This document shows positions 53,876 to 62,367 of a stretch of DNA of 64,000 bases, piece by piece; the stretch's first letter is position 1; every line of letters begins with the position of its first letter. Origin of the DNA: Acetobacteraceae bacterium ESL0709 (GTDB lineage: Bacteria; Pseudomonadota; Alphaproteobacteria; Acetobacterales; Acetobacteraceae); contig JAQTIA010000002.1 of the NCBI GenBank assembly GCA_029433415.1, positions 385,501 to 449,500 on the forward strand, in the 5' to 3' direction. The notes beneath the pieces are model-generated. The model was not told where the DNA came from and made no database searches. It saw nothing but the letters and a program-made list of their open reading frames with translations. Made by a program: the position numbers and the translations under genes.

Positions 53876-54229
53876 ATGAAGAGAGACACTCTACTTGACT
53901 ATGTTCGCAGGGAATTTGGTGCTGAGCCGGAATATCTCTGGCCCAGATTTCCCTCTTATGCGGTGCTCCGTCATCATGGCCGTGGGAAATGGTTTGCGAT
54001 TATCATGAAGGTGTCAGGAGCCACACTTGGTCTGAAGATGAAAGATGACGTTGAGATTGTGAATGTAAAGGCCAAACCGGCGCATATAGTGTTTCTGCTT
54101 CAGAAAGAGGGAATTTTTCCAGCTTATCATATGAATAAAAATCACTGGATCAGCGTGCGGCTTGATGGCCCGCTTTCATCAAAAGAGATATGTGGGCTTT
54201 TGGCGGACAGTTATGGACTGACATCCTGA
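53876..54229 (+). CDS. MmcQ/YjbR family protein
   Basis: The 117-residue product shows PEYLWPRFPSYAVLRHHGRG, KWFAIIMKVSGATLGLK, IVNVKAKPAHIVFLLQKEG, IFPAYHMNKNHWISVRLDG and LSSKEICGLLADSYGLT. This is the CyaY-like fold of the MmcQ/YjbR family, double-wing DNA-binding proteins of unclear role. GGAG precedes the ATG. Complete and of normal length. Confidence 0.92.
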   Translation: MKRDTLLDYVRREFGAEPEYLWPRFPSYAVLRHHGRGKWFAIIMKVSGATLGLKMKDDVEIVNVKAKPAHIVFLLQKEGIFPAYHMNKNHWISVRLDGPLSSKEICGLLADSYGLTS

Positions 54230-54481
54230 ATTTTCGTCTTTTTCAGGTGGTACGTGTCGGCGTATTGTTATCAGAAAACTGTAGTAAGGGGCATGCAAGG
54301 GAACATTTCATGAAGATGGCAGGTATCCGCGGCCAACGAAGCTGCATGAAAGGTTAAATAGTAATTTTTTCTTATGTTTTATATCGTATTTTTTAACTAT
54401 TTTTAAATAAAACTCATCTAAAATGTGATCTGCATGAAAGCCGGAAGCAATTGAAAACTAAAGAGCTATGTCTGTCCGTTT

Positions 54482-54631
54482 GTAATTCCCCGCCTGTGAG
54501 GGGATGAACCGACTTCACGACAGGACTGACTGAACCGCGTCCCGTAATCCCCGTGAGGGGAGGGAGTGGTTTCGTGATGGGACTGTCAGAGCCGTTTTCA
54601 AAGTTCCCCGCCTTATGAGGGGATGATCACC
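54482..54631 (+). CRISPR. Fossil CRISPR array with three degenerate repeats (locus E)
   Basis: Repeat-like units start at 54482 (GTAATTCCCCGCCTGTGAGG then GGATGAACCG), 54544 (GTAATCCCCGTGAGGGGAGG, shortened) and 54602 (AGTTCCCCGCCTTATGAGGG then GATGATCACC). The first spacer-like interval is 32 bases and unit spacing is 62 and 58, fitting a 29+32 array that lost bases. The stem loop differs from the main repeat (CCTGTGAG in place of CACGCGCG). No leader is found. The rest of 54230-54803 shows no gene. Confidence 0.7.
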
Positions 54632-54803
54632 AGTGAGAGCAGAAATGTTTCTGCATGTTCCTTGGGGGTGTAGAAACGGGTCGGTCAGAATATAGTGATG
54701 TTATGACAGGCGCTTCCGGCTTTCGCTTTCTGATTATGGCGAACCGTTCTGCCGTGGTGGGAAGGCTCATAAGGTGCCTTTTCTGTCCTTGCCATGGTTC
54801 TTC

Positions 54804-56948
54804 TTACAATTCACCGATAATGCTGAAATAGGCGCTGCGTCTTTGGCCATATTGGGGCTGGAAGATGCCAATGCCGCTGCCATCATGGAGGGTGTAATGT
54901 TTGTCAAAGAGATTCATGATGTCCATGCGCACTTTCACCTTATGACCGGGAATAAGTTTGAGGAAATTATATTGATAGCTGAAGTTGAATATATCATAGG
55001 GTGACTGTTTTCCCAGATTGGCAAAGCCTTTTCTCAGACCATTGCCATAGAGAAAGTCGAGTGACACAAGCTGGCGTTTCGTGTGCCATGAGAGTCCGGC
55101 GCTGGCGGTATATTTTCCCTGATGGTCCAGATGGATTCTGTGGTTTTTGATGTAATCAAGTTCTTCCTGATCAAAGTGATATTGCCCCGAGCTTACGTCT
55201 TGCCCGTAAGTCTGGACGTAGGAAAAATTGCCAAAGAACTGCCAAGGGCCGGAGTGAAATGATAATCCTGTTTCTCCGCCATAAACCTGTCCATGACGGT
55301 AATTGAAGGGCGTCGTGATGATGGCCTGTCCAAACTGTCCTGTATCAAGTAGGTTATGCGCCCATTTGCTGAAACCATCAATGCTGAGATCCAGATGCGG
55401 GGTGAGGGCGGCCGTCAGACCGGTATCAATATAGTGGGAGGTCTCGACTTTTGGTGCGCTGTTCTCGCTGGTTTCAGGCGCATTTGTTGTGTTTTCGAAA
55501 TGAGCAAGGGAACGGGAAGAAAGATATTGCGGTGCAGGCGGCGTAAAATAACGCGCATAGCCCAGATGAAGCGTGACCTGGTGACTTGGTTTCCAGATCA
55601 GCGAGGCACGCGGGCCGAGCTGGTCGTCACGTCTGAAGGAGGAGGCGAAATTATCGTACCGCACGCCGTAAGTGAAAATCAACTGACGGTTGATATGAAA
55701 CTCATCCTGCACATAGGCGCTCGTTTCTGTAGCCCAGTTGCCGGAATTGTCGATCAGGCGATGAGGTTTTGAGGATGTCAGGTTTCCGTCTTCATTTGTT
55801 GCGAAAAGGGATGTATCGGTTCCAAGCGTTTCGTCTGTATAATGTCCCAAAAGACCCGCGCGCAGGATATGATGGGGTGCGATATTCCAGTAAAGATCAG
55901 CCTGCATGCCGCCAGTGGTGAAATCATTGATCTGTTTCTGTGCAACCCCCTGATAGATAAGGTCCCTTTCCCGATCCGAGAAATAGGCAAGCCGGCCATA
56001 ACGGAAATAGGGAGAGAGCTGAAGACCGAAATCGTCCTGCTTATAATTATAGGACAGGATGGCATAATGATTCTGTTCATTCTGCTGGTCTTTTACAAAG
56101 CGTGAATTGAGATGGTAAGGCAGGGTCTCTATCCTCTCAGGCAGATAGGCGGGCTCCAGATTGGGAGTGGCGGGGAGATGAAAGTCCCCATAAGAGACGC
56201 TTGTAATCAATGTCAGGCTGTGGTGAGGGTTAAAATGCCATGAGAGATAGGAAAATTCTTTCCCTTGTTGCGTCAGGTCATGAACAGGGCGGAATGAGTT
56301 GGTCGGATTTTCAATCCCGAGTGTATTATGATTGTAGGAAAGGCTGACAAAATAATCGAGCTTTCCTCGGCTTCCTCCCAGTTGGAGGGAAGGATTGATG
56401 GTGTTGTAGCTACCACCATAAAGGGAGACTTCATTATGGTTCAGTCCTGTCCCTTTTTTGGTCGTAATATCCACAATGCCTGCGGTATGAAGGCCATATT
56501 GGGCGGGTAAGGTCCCTGTCAGAAGGTTGAATGACTGCACAATACGCGTATCGACAACCTGACCAAATCCCTGAAGGCTTTCAGGCAGTAGAACGCCATT
56601 GATGCGGTATGTCAGATTGCCATGCTCACCGCGGACATGAACCTCGCCATAACTGTCCTGCACGACGCCGGGCATATGGAGCATGACCTGATTGAAAGAG
56701 GCGTTTTCTCCCTGTGGGAGTGTTTCGATATTCCGGGCCGAAAGGTGATAGGATGTTGCTCCGGAGGAGGTGATCTGCGAACGTGCTGGCGTCCCCGCCC
56801 GGACCGTAATATGGTCCTGCTGCGGTTTGTCCTCATTCTTCTGAGTGGTGGCATCTTCCCCGAATGAGGCTGAGGGCATCAGCAATGCGGTCAGACATGC
56901 CGAGCAGAGCAGGCAGAAACGGGAAACAGACAGGGCAGACCTTTTCAA
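54804..56948 (-). CDS. TonB-dependent outer-membrane receptor
   Basis: The 714-residue protein has a signal peptide (LCSACLTALLMPSASFG). A TonB-box region (HITVRAGTPARSQITSSG) and plug (NVQVMLHMPGVVQDSYGEVH-like, VRGEHGNLTYRINGVLLPES, VDITTKKGTGLNHNEVSLYG) precede a long barrel ending in SAYFSIIGEL. It resembles receptors for metal chelates or small organic ligands; the substrate is unknown. A Fur-box-like site lies 55 bases upstream, favouring iron control. Intact length. Confidence 0.92.
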   Translation of the reverse strand: MKRSALSVSRFCLLCSACLTALLMPSASFGEDATTQKNEDKPQQDHITVRAGTPARSQITSSGATSYHLSARNIETLPQGENASFNQVMLHMPGVVQDSYGEVHVRGEHGNLTYRINGVLLPESLQGFGQVVDTRIVQSFNLLTGTLPAQYGLHTAGIVDITTKKGTGLNHNEVSLYGGSYNTINPSLQLGGSRGKLDYFVSLSYNHNTLGIENPTNSFRPVHDLTQQGKEFSYLSWHFNPHHSLTLITSVSYGDFHLPATPNLEPAYLPERIETLPYHLNSRFVKDQQNEQNHYAILSYNYKQDDFGLQLSPYFRYGRLAYFSDRERDLIYQGVAQKQINDFTTGGMQADLYWNIAPHHILRAGLLGHYTDETLGTDTSLFATNEDGNLTSSKPHRLIDNSGNWATETSAYVQDEFHINRQLIFTYGVRYDNFASSFRRDDQLGPRASLIWKPSHQVTLHLGYARYFTPPAPQYLSSRSLAHFENTTNAPETSENSAPKVETSHYIDTGLTAALTPHLDLSIDGFSKWAHNLLDTGQFGQAIITTPFNYRHGQVYGGETGLSFHSGPWQFFGNFSYVQTYGQDVSSGQYHFDQEELDYIKNHRIHLDHQGKYTASAGLSWHTKRQLVSLDFLYGNGLRKGFANLGKQSPYDIFNFSYQYNFLKLIPGHKVKVRMDIMNLFDKHYTLHDGSGIGIFQPQYGQRRSAYFSIIGEL

Positions 56949-57002
56949 CAGACCCTCTCACAGGAAGCTGGTGGGAACATGGTAAATCTATAGAGTTCCA
57001 GA

Positions 57003-57018
57003 TGAGAATGAAAGTCAA
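57003..57018 (-). promoter_or_regulatory. Fur-box-like site upstream of the second TonB receptor
   Basis: TGAGAATGAAAGTCAA on the plus strand compares with TGAGAATGATTGTCAA in reverse complement at the first receptor. Spacing to the receptor start is about 55 bases. Confidence 0.55.
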
Positions 57019-57133
57019 CTGAAAGAGCGTCTGGATTTTCAGTTCATGATATGTGTATATGAATCAGGCAAAGTAGAGGTCGCTATAATTTTTTATCAGT
57101 TATAGGACTTTCGAGCATTATTCAAGGTGTCTT

Positions 57134-58672
57134 ATGAGAGATATATCTGACCTTTCAGCGGATGAGGCTAAGGAATATTTTTTAAAAGGAAGTAGCTACT
57201 TCAATCATGATCTGCCGCTTTATATCTCTTTTGACAAAATGTTAAAAAATGTTTCGAAGTTTCTTAATGGGATAGCGGGAAATACTTATTTAGGTCTCAA
57301 AACGAAAAAACCAGATCTTATTGATGGTGTTAATTATACATTTCTTGCAAATAAAGATGGAAGATTTGCGTGGCGACCATTGGAGCTAATACATCCGCTA
57401 ATTTATGTCTCTCTGGTTAATATATTGTGTGCTAAGGAGAATTGGAATATTATTAAAAATAGATTATCCTTATTTAAAGAAAATGAAGTAGAATGCTGTA
57501 GCCTTCCTGTAACGTCGTCGATATATAAGAAAAACTCTGGTGCACAAATATATAAATGGTGGCAGGATTTTGAGCAAAAATCGATAAAATGCTCGCTTGA
57601 ATTCAGCCATCTTTTGAAAACGGATGTCATGGATTGCTATGGCTCTTTATACACTCATAGTATTTCGTGGGCCCTTTATGGTAAGGATGTTTCTAAAAAA
57701 TTACTGGAGGATAAAAAGAAAAAATCTCATAATTTAGGAGATAAGATTGATAGTTTTATCAGAGCAGGCAGATATGGTCAGACGAACGGTATATCACAAG
57801 GCTCCGTTTTGATGGATTTTATTGCGGAGATTGTTCTTGGTTATGTAGATAATTTAATTTCTATAGAACTAAAAGAAAGAAATTATTTAATATTTAAGAT
57901 ATTACGCTATAGAGATGATTATAGAATATTTACTAATGACGATATCAAAGGAGAAGAAATATTAAAAATAATCAGTGATAAACTTCGTGTAGTTGGTATG
58001 CGTCTTAATGTTGGGAAGACAGTAGTATGTTCTAATCTTATAGAAGGAGCCATAAAGGAAGATAAGCTAGCGGCTATTAACCTTCAGGATCTGGGTGTGG
58101 CTAATGCCCGCACATTGCAAAAGCAATTGCTACGTTTGCATGCTTTTGGAAGAAAATATCCTAATAGCGGAGCTCTCAAGAGACTTCTTATGGAATTGTT
58201 TGAAAAAATAGAGAATAAAGAAGTCCCTGATCTTAAAAATTTTTCAGAGGACTTGGAGATTTATGTCTCTATAGTGACGGATATTGCATTTATATCGCCC
58301 GGAACTTTTCCGGTTGTAGCCGGTATTCTTAGTTATATGCTTGCATTAGCGCCTGATGAGTTGAAGGAATGTTTATGCAATAGGATTCTAGAAAAAATGC
58401 GATTATTGCCTTATAACGGTTATATAGAAGTTTGGTTGCAACGTATAATGAAACCACTAAAACTTAAGAAGAAATATGAAAGTGAAGACATTATATGTAA
58501 AATTGTAAATGAAGAGAATGCTCATTTATGGAATAATGATTGGATTAATAATCAAGATATTATTACTATAATTAACAATAATTATTCGTTTTTAAACGAT
58601 GTGTCGTTGGTATCAGAGGTTATGCATACAAAGGAGATATCTATTTTTGATAGAAATGCACACAACTATTAG
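57134..58672 (+). CDS. Unknown-group/Abi-type reverse transcriptase (candidate DRT defence gene)
   Basis: The 512-residue AT-rich gene encodes a reverse transcriptase-like palm. An N-terminal block (EAKEYFLKGSSYFNHDLPLY) precedes the palm. Motif A is LKTDVMDCYGSLYTHSISWA (about residues 161-180). A GISQGSVLMDFIAEIVLGYV block follows, then the catalytic motif C LRYRDDYRIFTND with YRDD at about 259-262, and MRLNVGKTVV. About 200 C-terminal helical residues follow, with no maturase, nuclease or nitrilase domain. This matches Abi/UG reverse transcriptases of the defence type. The exact class is undetermined. It stands alone between core-like genes, typical of recent transfer. Confidence 0.82.
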   Translation: MRDISDLSADEAKEYFLKGSSYFNHDLPLYISFDKMLKNVSKFLNGIAGNTYLGLKTKKPDLIDGVNYTFLANKDGRFAWRPLELIHPLIYVSLVNILCAKENWNIIKNRLSLFKENEVECCSLPVTSSIYKKNSGAQIYKWWQDFEQKSIKCSLEFSHLLKTDVMDCYGSLYTHSISWALYGKDVSKKLLEDKKKKSHNLGDKIDSFIRAGRYGQTNGISQGSVLMDFIAEIVLGYVDNLISIELKERNYLIFKILRYRDDYRIFTNDDIKGEEILKIISDKLRVVGMRLNVGKTVVCSNLIEGAIKEDKLAAINLQDLGVANARTLQKQLLRLHAFGRKYPNSGALKRLLMELFEKIENKEVPDLKNFSEDLEIYVSIVTDIAFISPGTFPVVAGILSYMLALAPDELKECLCNRILEKMRLLPYNGYIEVWLQRIMKPLKLKKKYESEDIICKIVNEENAHLWNNDWINNQDIITIINNNYSFLNDVSLVSEVMHTKEISIFDRNAHNY

Positions 58673-58758
58673 AATTTTACTTTAATTTATATTGTAAATG
58701 GTAATTTTATAGGTGAAAAATCGTTGCGTTTTCTGATATTTACGGATTTCATATTCCA

Positions 58759-60099
58759 TTATAATAGAAAAGATGTGAACTCACAAAAAGCCAGACCGCA
58801 TACAGCGATGATCGTTTCCAGTATGGACCATGTCTTAAGCGTTTGTGTGACCGTCAGGCCGAGATATTCCTTGATCTGCCAGAAGCCGGCATCATTCATC
58901 GGCCCGAAAGCGACCGATCCCGCTCCTGTGACAAGGACCATCAATTCTGGTGAAACGGTAGGGCTGTGGACAAGAATAGGTCCCATAATGCTTGAGGCTG
59001 TTGCTGTGGCTACTGTGGCAGAGCCAGAGGCCAGACGGACGATAACAGCGAGAAGCCACGCCAGCACCAGAAGGGGCATGTGAAAACCAAGTGCGGCCTG
59101 TGTAACAGAGTGAGAAACGCCACTGTCAATCAGCACACGCCCAAAACCGCCGCCAGCGCCAACGAGCAGCATGATCAGGGCTGTTGGTGCCAGACTTTCA
59201 TTGGTAAAACGCAATATGGTTTCGCGCGAGAACCCCCTTGCCAGTCCCAGAACGTAGAAGGACATAATGGTCGCAAGAGCCAGCGCAATGTCCGTATTGC
59301 CAATGAAATGCAAAAATTCGTTCAGACGGGACTGGGGTTTTGTCACCAGATCGGCGGCAGAGCCGGCCAGCATCAGGAATACGGGCAGAAGAATGGTCAG
59401 GACAGTGATGAAAAACCCCGGCAGGCTGGCGGGGCGCTCTGCCTTGACGAAGAGATCAGCCATAGCGTTATGCGCGTCCAGAGGGACACGTTTGGCAGCG
59501 AAACGACCAAAAATCGGTCCGGCAATGATGGCCGTAGGCGTGCCAATCAGAATGCCAAGAAGGATCGTTTTGCCCATATCGGCATTATAGGCTGAAAGGG
59601 CCAGCAATGTTGCCGGGTGAGGCGGCAGAAGGGCATGTGTGACGGAAAGGGCGGCTCCCATGGGGAGGGCCACTTTCAACAAGGGGGTATTGGTGCGTGC
59701 AGCCAGAACATAAGCCAGTGGAATCAGCAGGATAAAGCCGATTTCAAAAAAGACTGGCAGGCCTACCAGAAGCCCGATAACCATCATGGCCCAGTCAACA
59801 TGTCTGCGTCCTGCAAGCCGCGAGATGGTCAAGGCGATAGAGTCGGCGCCCCCGGATTCAGTAAGCATTTTGCCCAGCATGGTACCCAGTGCGATGACGG
59901 GTCCTACGTGGCCAAGCACATGACCAACGCCATTTTCAAAGGAGCTGACAACCTTGTCTGCGGGCATGCCAGCGCATAATGCCAGTAAAATGGAGACAGC
60001 AAAAAGAACAATAAATGGATTGAGTTTAAAACGGCTTATGCAGATGACGAGCGCCAGGATGGCCCCTGTAATGAGTGTAACGGCAAAAATCGTGCTCAT
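58759..60099 (-). CDS. GntP family gluconate:H+ symporter
   Basis: This 446-residue permease has about 12-14 hydrophobic segments. Signature stretches are GHVGPVIALGTMLGKMLTES, GGADSIALTISRLAGRRHVD, HALLPPHPATLLALSAYNAD (conserved Pro-Pro-His loop), LVGAGGGFGRVLIDSGVSHS and VLVTGAGSVAFGPMNDAGFW. Gluconate or a related sugar acid is the likely substrate, fitting acetic acid bacterial physiology. No kinase or regulator is adjacent. It ends 86 bases beyond the reverse transcriptase stop, on the opposite strand. Confidence 0.94.
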   Translation of the reverse strand: MSTIFAVTLITGAILALVICISRFKLNPFIVLFAVSILLALCAGMPADKVVSSFENGVGHVLGHVGPVIALGTMLGKMLTESGGADSIALTISRLAGRRHVDWAMMVIGLLVGLPVFFEIGFILLIPLAYVLAARTNTPLLKVALPMGAALSVTHALLPPHPATLLALSAYNADMGKTILLGILIGTPTAIIAGPIFGRFAAKRVPLDAHNAMADLFVKAERPASLPGFFITVLTILLPVFLMLAGSAADLVTKPQSRLNEFLHFIGNTDIALALATIMSFYVLGLARGFSRETILRFTNESLAPTALIMLLVGAGGGFGRVLIDSGVSHSVTQAALGFHMPLLVLAWLLAVIVRLASGSATVATATASSIMGPILVHSPTVSPELMVLVTGAGSVAFGPMNDAGFWQIKEYLGLTVTQTLKTWSILETIIAVCGLAFCEFTSFLL

Positions 60100-60203
60100 C
60101 CGACCTCCTTTGTCCTGATCGTGAAGGAAGACAGGGATTATAGTGAAAACAGGGGCTTATGCGTTTTTTCTTTTAGAGGAAGGACGTCACTTTGTCGTGA
60201 TTT

Positions 60204-61121
60204 TTACGATAATGTCAGAACGTGACGGTGCTTCAGTCCAGAAAGTTTTTCTTTTTTTGCAACCGTTTCAGGTTCAACATGAATATGAATGGAGGCTTTG
60301 CCCAGATAGTTACGGATGGCCGCTTCAATATGGTCACAAATATCATGAGCCTCGGTGATGGACATTGCGTCAATTACCACAAGGTGAAATTCAACGAAAT
60401 AAAGCGCGCCTACCTTGCGCATCCTCAAATCATGCGCCTCCAAGGCACCCTTGCCACTTTGGGCGATCACATTATTAACGCCTTTTATCAGCTCAAGATC
60501 CGGGGCCTCATCCATCAGACCCTTTGTGGAATCGCCTATCATGCCAAAACCCGTGCGCAGCACATTGAGAGCGACGAGCATGGAAAGGACAGGGTCAAGC
60601 CACAGCCAATGCAGCAGGGGAATGAGCGAAACGCCAATCACAAGTGCCAGACTGGCCCACACATCGGACTGTACATGCTCTCCTGCCGAAATCAGGGCTT
60701 GTGAATGGCGTTTGCGTCCAAACGAGATCATGATCCGTGCCCAGACAAGATTGACAAGTCCGGCAGCAGCATTGAGCAGAACGCCGAAAAAGGCTTCTTT
60801 CAGAACATTGGGATGAAACAGGTCATAACAGGCAATGACGAAAATGCCGATAGCGGTAAGAACGACCAGCGTGCCTTCAATGACAGCCCAGAGATATTCC
60901 GCCTTTCCATGGCCATAAGGGTGATTATTGTCAGCAGGGTGAGAGGCAATGGTGACCGCGCCCAATGTGCCAATGGCGGCAATGACATTGAGGATGGTCT
61001 CGATGGCATCAGAAAGCAGGGCGCTGGAATGGGAGACATAATAGGCCCCATATTTGACAGCCAGAACAATCAGGCTGACGGCAATGGAAAAACGGGCAAT
61101 TCTGAGCTGGAGAGGTGTCAT
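60204..61121 (-). CDS. Cation diffusion facilitator (FieF-like)
   Basis: The 305-residue inner-membrane metal exporter of the CDF family has six TM helices. SSALLSDAIETILNVIAAIG (metal site in TM2) is followed by NNHPYGHGKAEYLWAVIEGT, SDVWASLALVIGVSLIPLLH (second metal site in TM5) and a C-terminal domain with LVVIDAMSITEAHDICDHIE. The TM2 site reads DAIET, with Glu where the common form is Asp. It follows the His-rich CDF gene by 24 bases, so the two exporters form one operon. Confidence 0.93.
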   Translation of the reverse strand: MTPLQLRIARFSIAVSLIVLAVKYGAYYVSHSSALLSDAIETILNVIAAIGTLGAVTIASHPADNNHPYGHGKAEYLWAVIEGTLVVLTAIGIFVIACYDLFHPNVLKEAFFGVLLNAAAGLVNLVWARIMISFGRKRHSQALISAGEHVQSDVWASLALVIGVSLIPLLHWLWLDPVLSMLVALNVLRTGFGMIGDSTKGLMDEAPDLELIKGVNNVIAQSGKGALEAHDLRMRKVGALYFVEFHLVVIDAMSITEAHDICDHIEAAIRNYLGKASIHIHVEPETVAKKEKLSGLKHRHVLTLS

Positions 61122-61145
61122 GTTCCGGGAAATCTGGGTGTGCGT

Positions 61146-62243
61146 CTAGTGGTGGTGTCCGTCGTGGGAGCTGTGGTCATGGGTGTCATGATGTTCGTGG
61201 TCATGCCCGTGATGTTCGTCGTCGTCATGGTGACAGTCGTGGGAGCTGCATTGTGCATCAGGACAATAACCGTCCGAATCCTGAGGGAAACGGTCTTCAA
61301 TCTGGAAGGTCGGGTGATGAATGGCAAAACGCTGCCCCAGCATTTTATGGCCCTCGGCAATGATCTGTCTGGTCTGGGCAACAAGCTGTACGGCCGAAGG
61401 TTCCGGCGTAAGGATTTTTGGCACGATATGCACGGTCAGGGCTGTTTCGGTTGTACTCATGGCCCATATATGAAGGTGATGCAGATCAGCCACTTCTGGC
61501 AAGGTGCGCAGGGCTTGTTCAACATCCTGGGCATTGATAGCGGGTGGTACGCCATCAAGAGCCAGATTGACAGACTGTGTCAGGAGCGACCATGTGGCCC
61601 AGATAATGGTAAAGGAAACGACCAGACTGACAATGGGGTCAATAATATTCCATCCGGTCCAGGCAATCAGCCCGCCTGCAATAACAACGGCCAGTGCCAT
61701 TACTGCGTCAGAGGCCATATGCAGAAACGCTCCGCGCATGTTAAGGTCGTGGGCGGAACCTTTCATAAAGAGCCAGGCTGTCACTCCATTGACGATAATG
61801 CCAATAAACGCAACGAGGCTGACCGCTGCGCCATGGACGGTTTCAGGATGGATGAGGTGGAGAAGAGCCTCCCAGATAATGCCGCCTGTTACGAGCAGTA
61901 AAATGACCGCATTGCCCAGGGCGGTCAGGATAGTGGCGCGCCTGAAGCCGTAGGTGAACCTTCCCGAGGGAGCGCGTTTTGCCAGTATCTGGGCAAACCA
62001 TGCGGCCGCCAGTCCCAGCACGTCGGAAAGATTATGTCCGGCATCTGCAAGCAGTGACAGGGAATGAGCCCAGATACCCCATAGTGCCTCCCCCAGAACG
62101 TAAAGCGTGTTGAGCGTGATACCCACTGTAAAGGCTGCTCCAAAAGAAGTGGGTGCATGATGATGGTGATGACCAAATCCGCCCTCATGGGAATGGTGGT
62201 CATGGTCATCATGCTTGTCGGAGGGATGTGTAAGGGAACTCAT
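61146..62243 (-). CDS. His-rich zinc CDF transporter (CzcD/ZitB-like)
   Basis: This 365-residue exporter is headed by a histidine-rich cytosolic tail (DKHDDHDHHSHEGGFGHHHH, about residues 9-28). It then has LLADAGHNLSDVLGLAAAWF (metal site in TM2), FLHMASDAVMALAVVIAGGL (TM5 metal site) and LHHLHIWAMSTTETALTVHI. A second His/Asp run closes it (HDDDEHHGHDHEHHDTHDHS). Such tails bind zinc. The frame extends to 62354, but the ATG at 62243 begins the conserved His-rich tail. It is first in a two-exporter operon divergent from the FAD enzyme. Confidence 0.93.
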   Translation of the reverse strand: MSSLTHPSDKHDDHDHHSHEGGFGHHHHHAPTSFGAAFTVGITLNTLYVLGEALWGIWAHSLSLLADAGHNLSDVLGLAAAWFAQILAKRAPSGRFTYGFRRATILTALGNAVILLLVTGGIIWEALLHLIHPETVHGAAVSLVAFIGIIVNGVTAWLFMKGSAHDLNMRGAFLHMASDAVMALAVVIAGGLIAWTGWNIIDPIVSLVVSFTIIWATWSLLTQSVNLALDGVPPAINAQDVEQALRTLPEVADLHHLHIWAMSTTETALTVHIVPKILTPEPSAVQLVAQTRQIIAEGHKMLGQRFAIHHPTFQIEDRFPQDSDGYCPDAQCSSHDCHHDDDEHHGHDHEHHDTHDHSSHDGHHH

Positions 62244-62367
62244 GCGGAAGTGACAACCCGTGAAGCCGAAAGGGAGGTGAGAAAAAACTGTTTCCAGCGG
62301 CGAATTTACTTTAGTAGAACAAGCTTTACCGCCTTGCAAAATATCTGCAACCATAAAGAGCTTGATC

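Noticed and set aside
61118-61901. Long plus-strand ORFs opposite the CDF genes
   Set aside because: They are mirror frames of the His-rich and membrane coding sequence, without ribosome sites or family signals.
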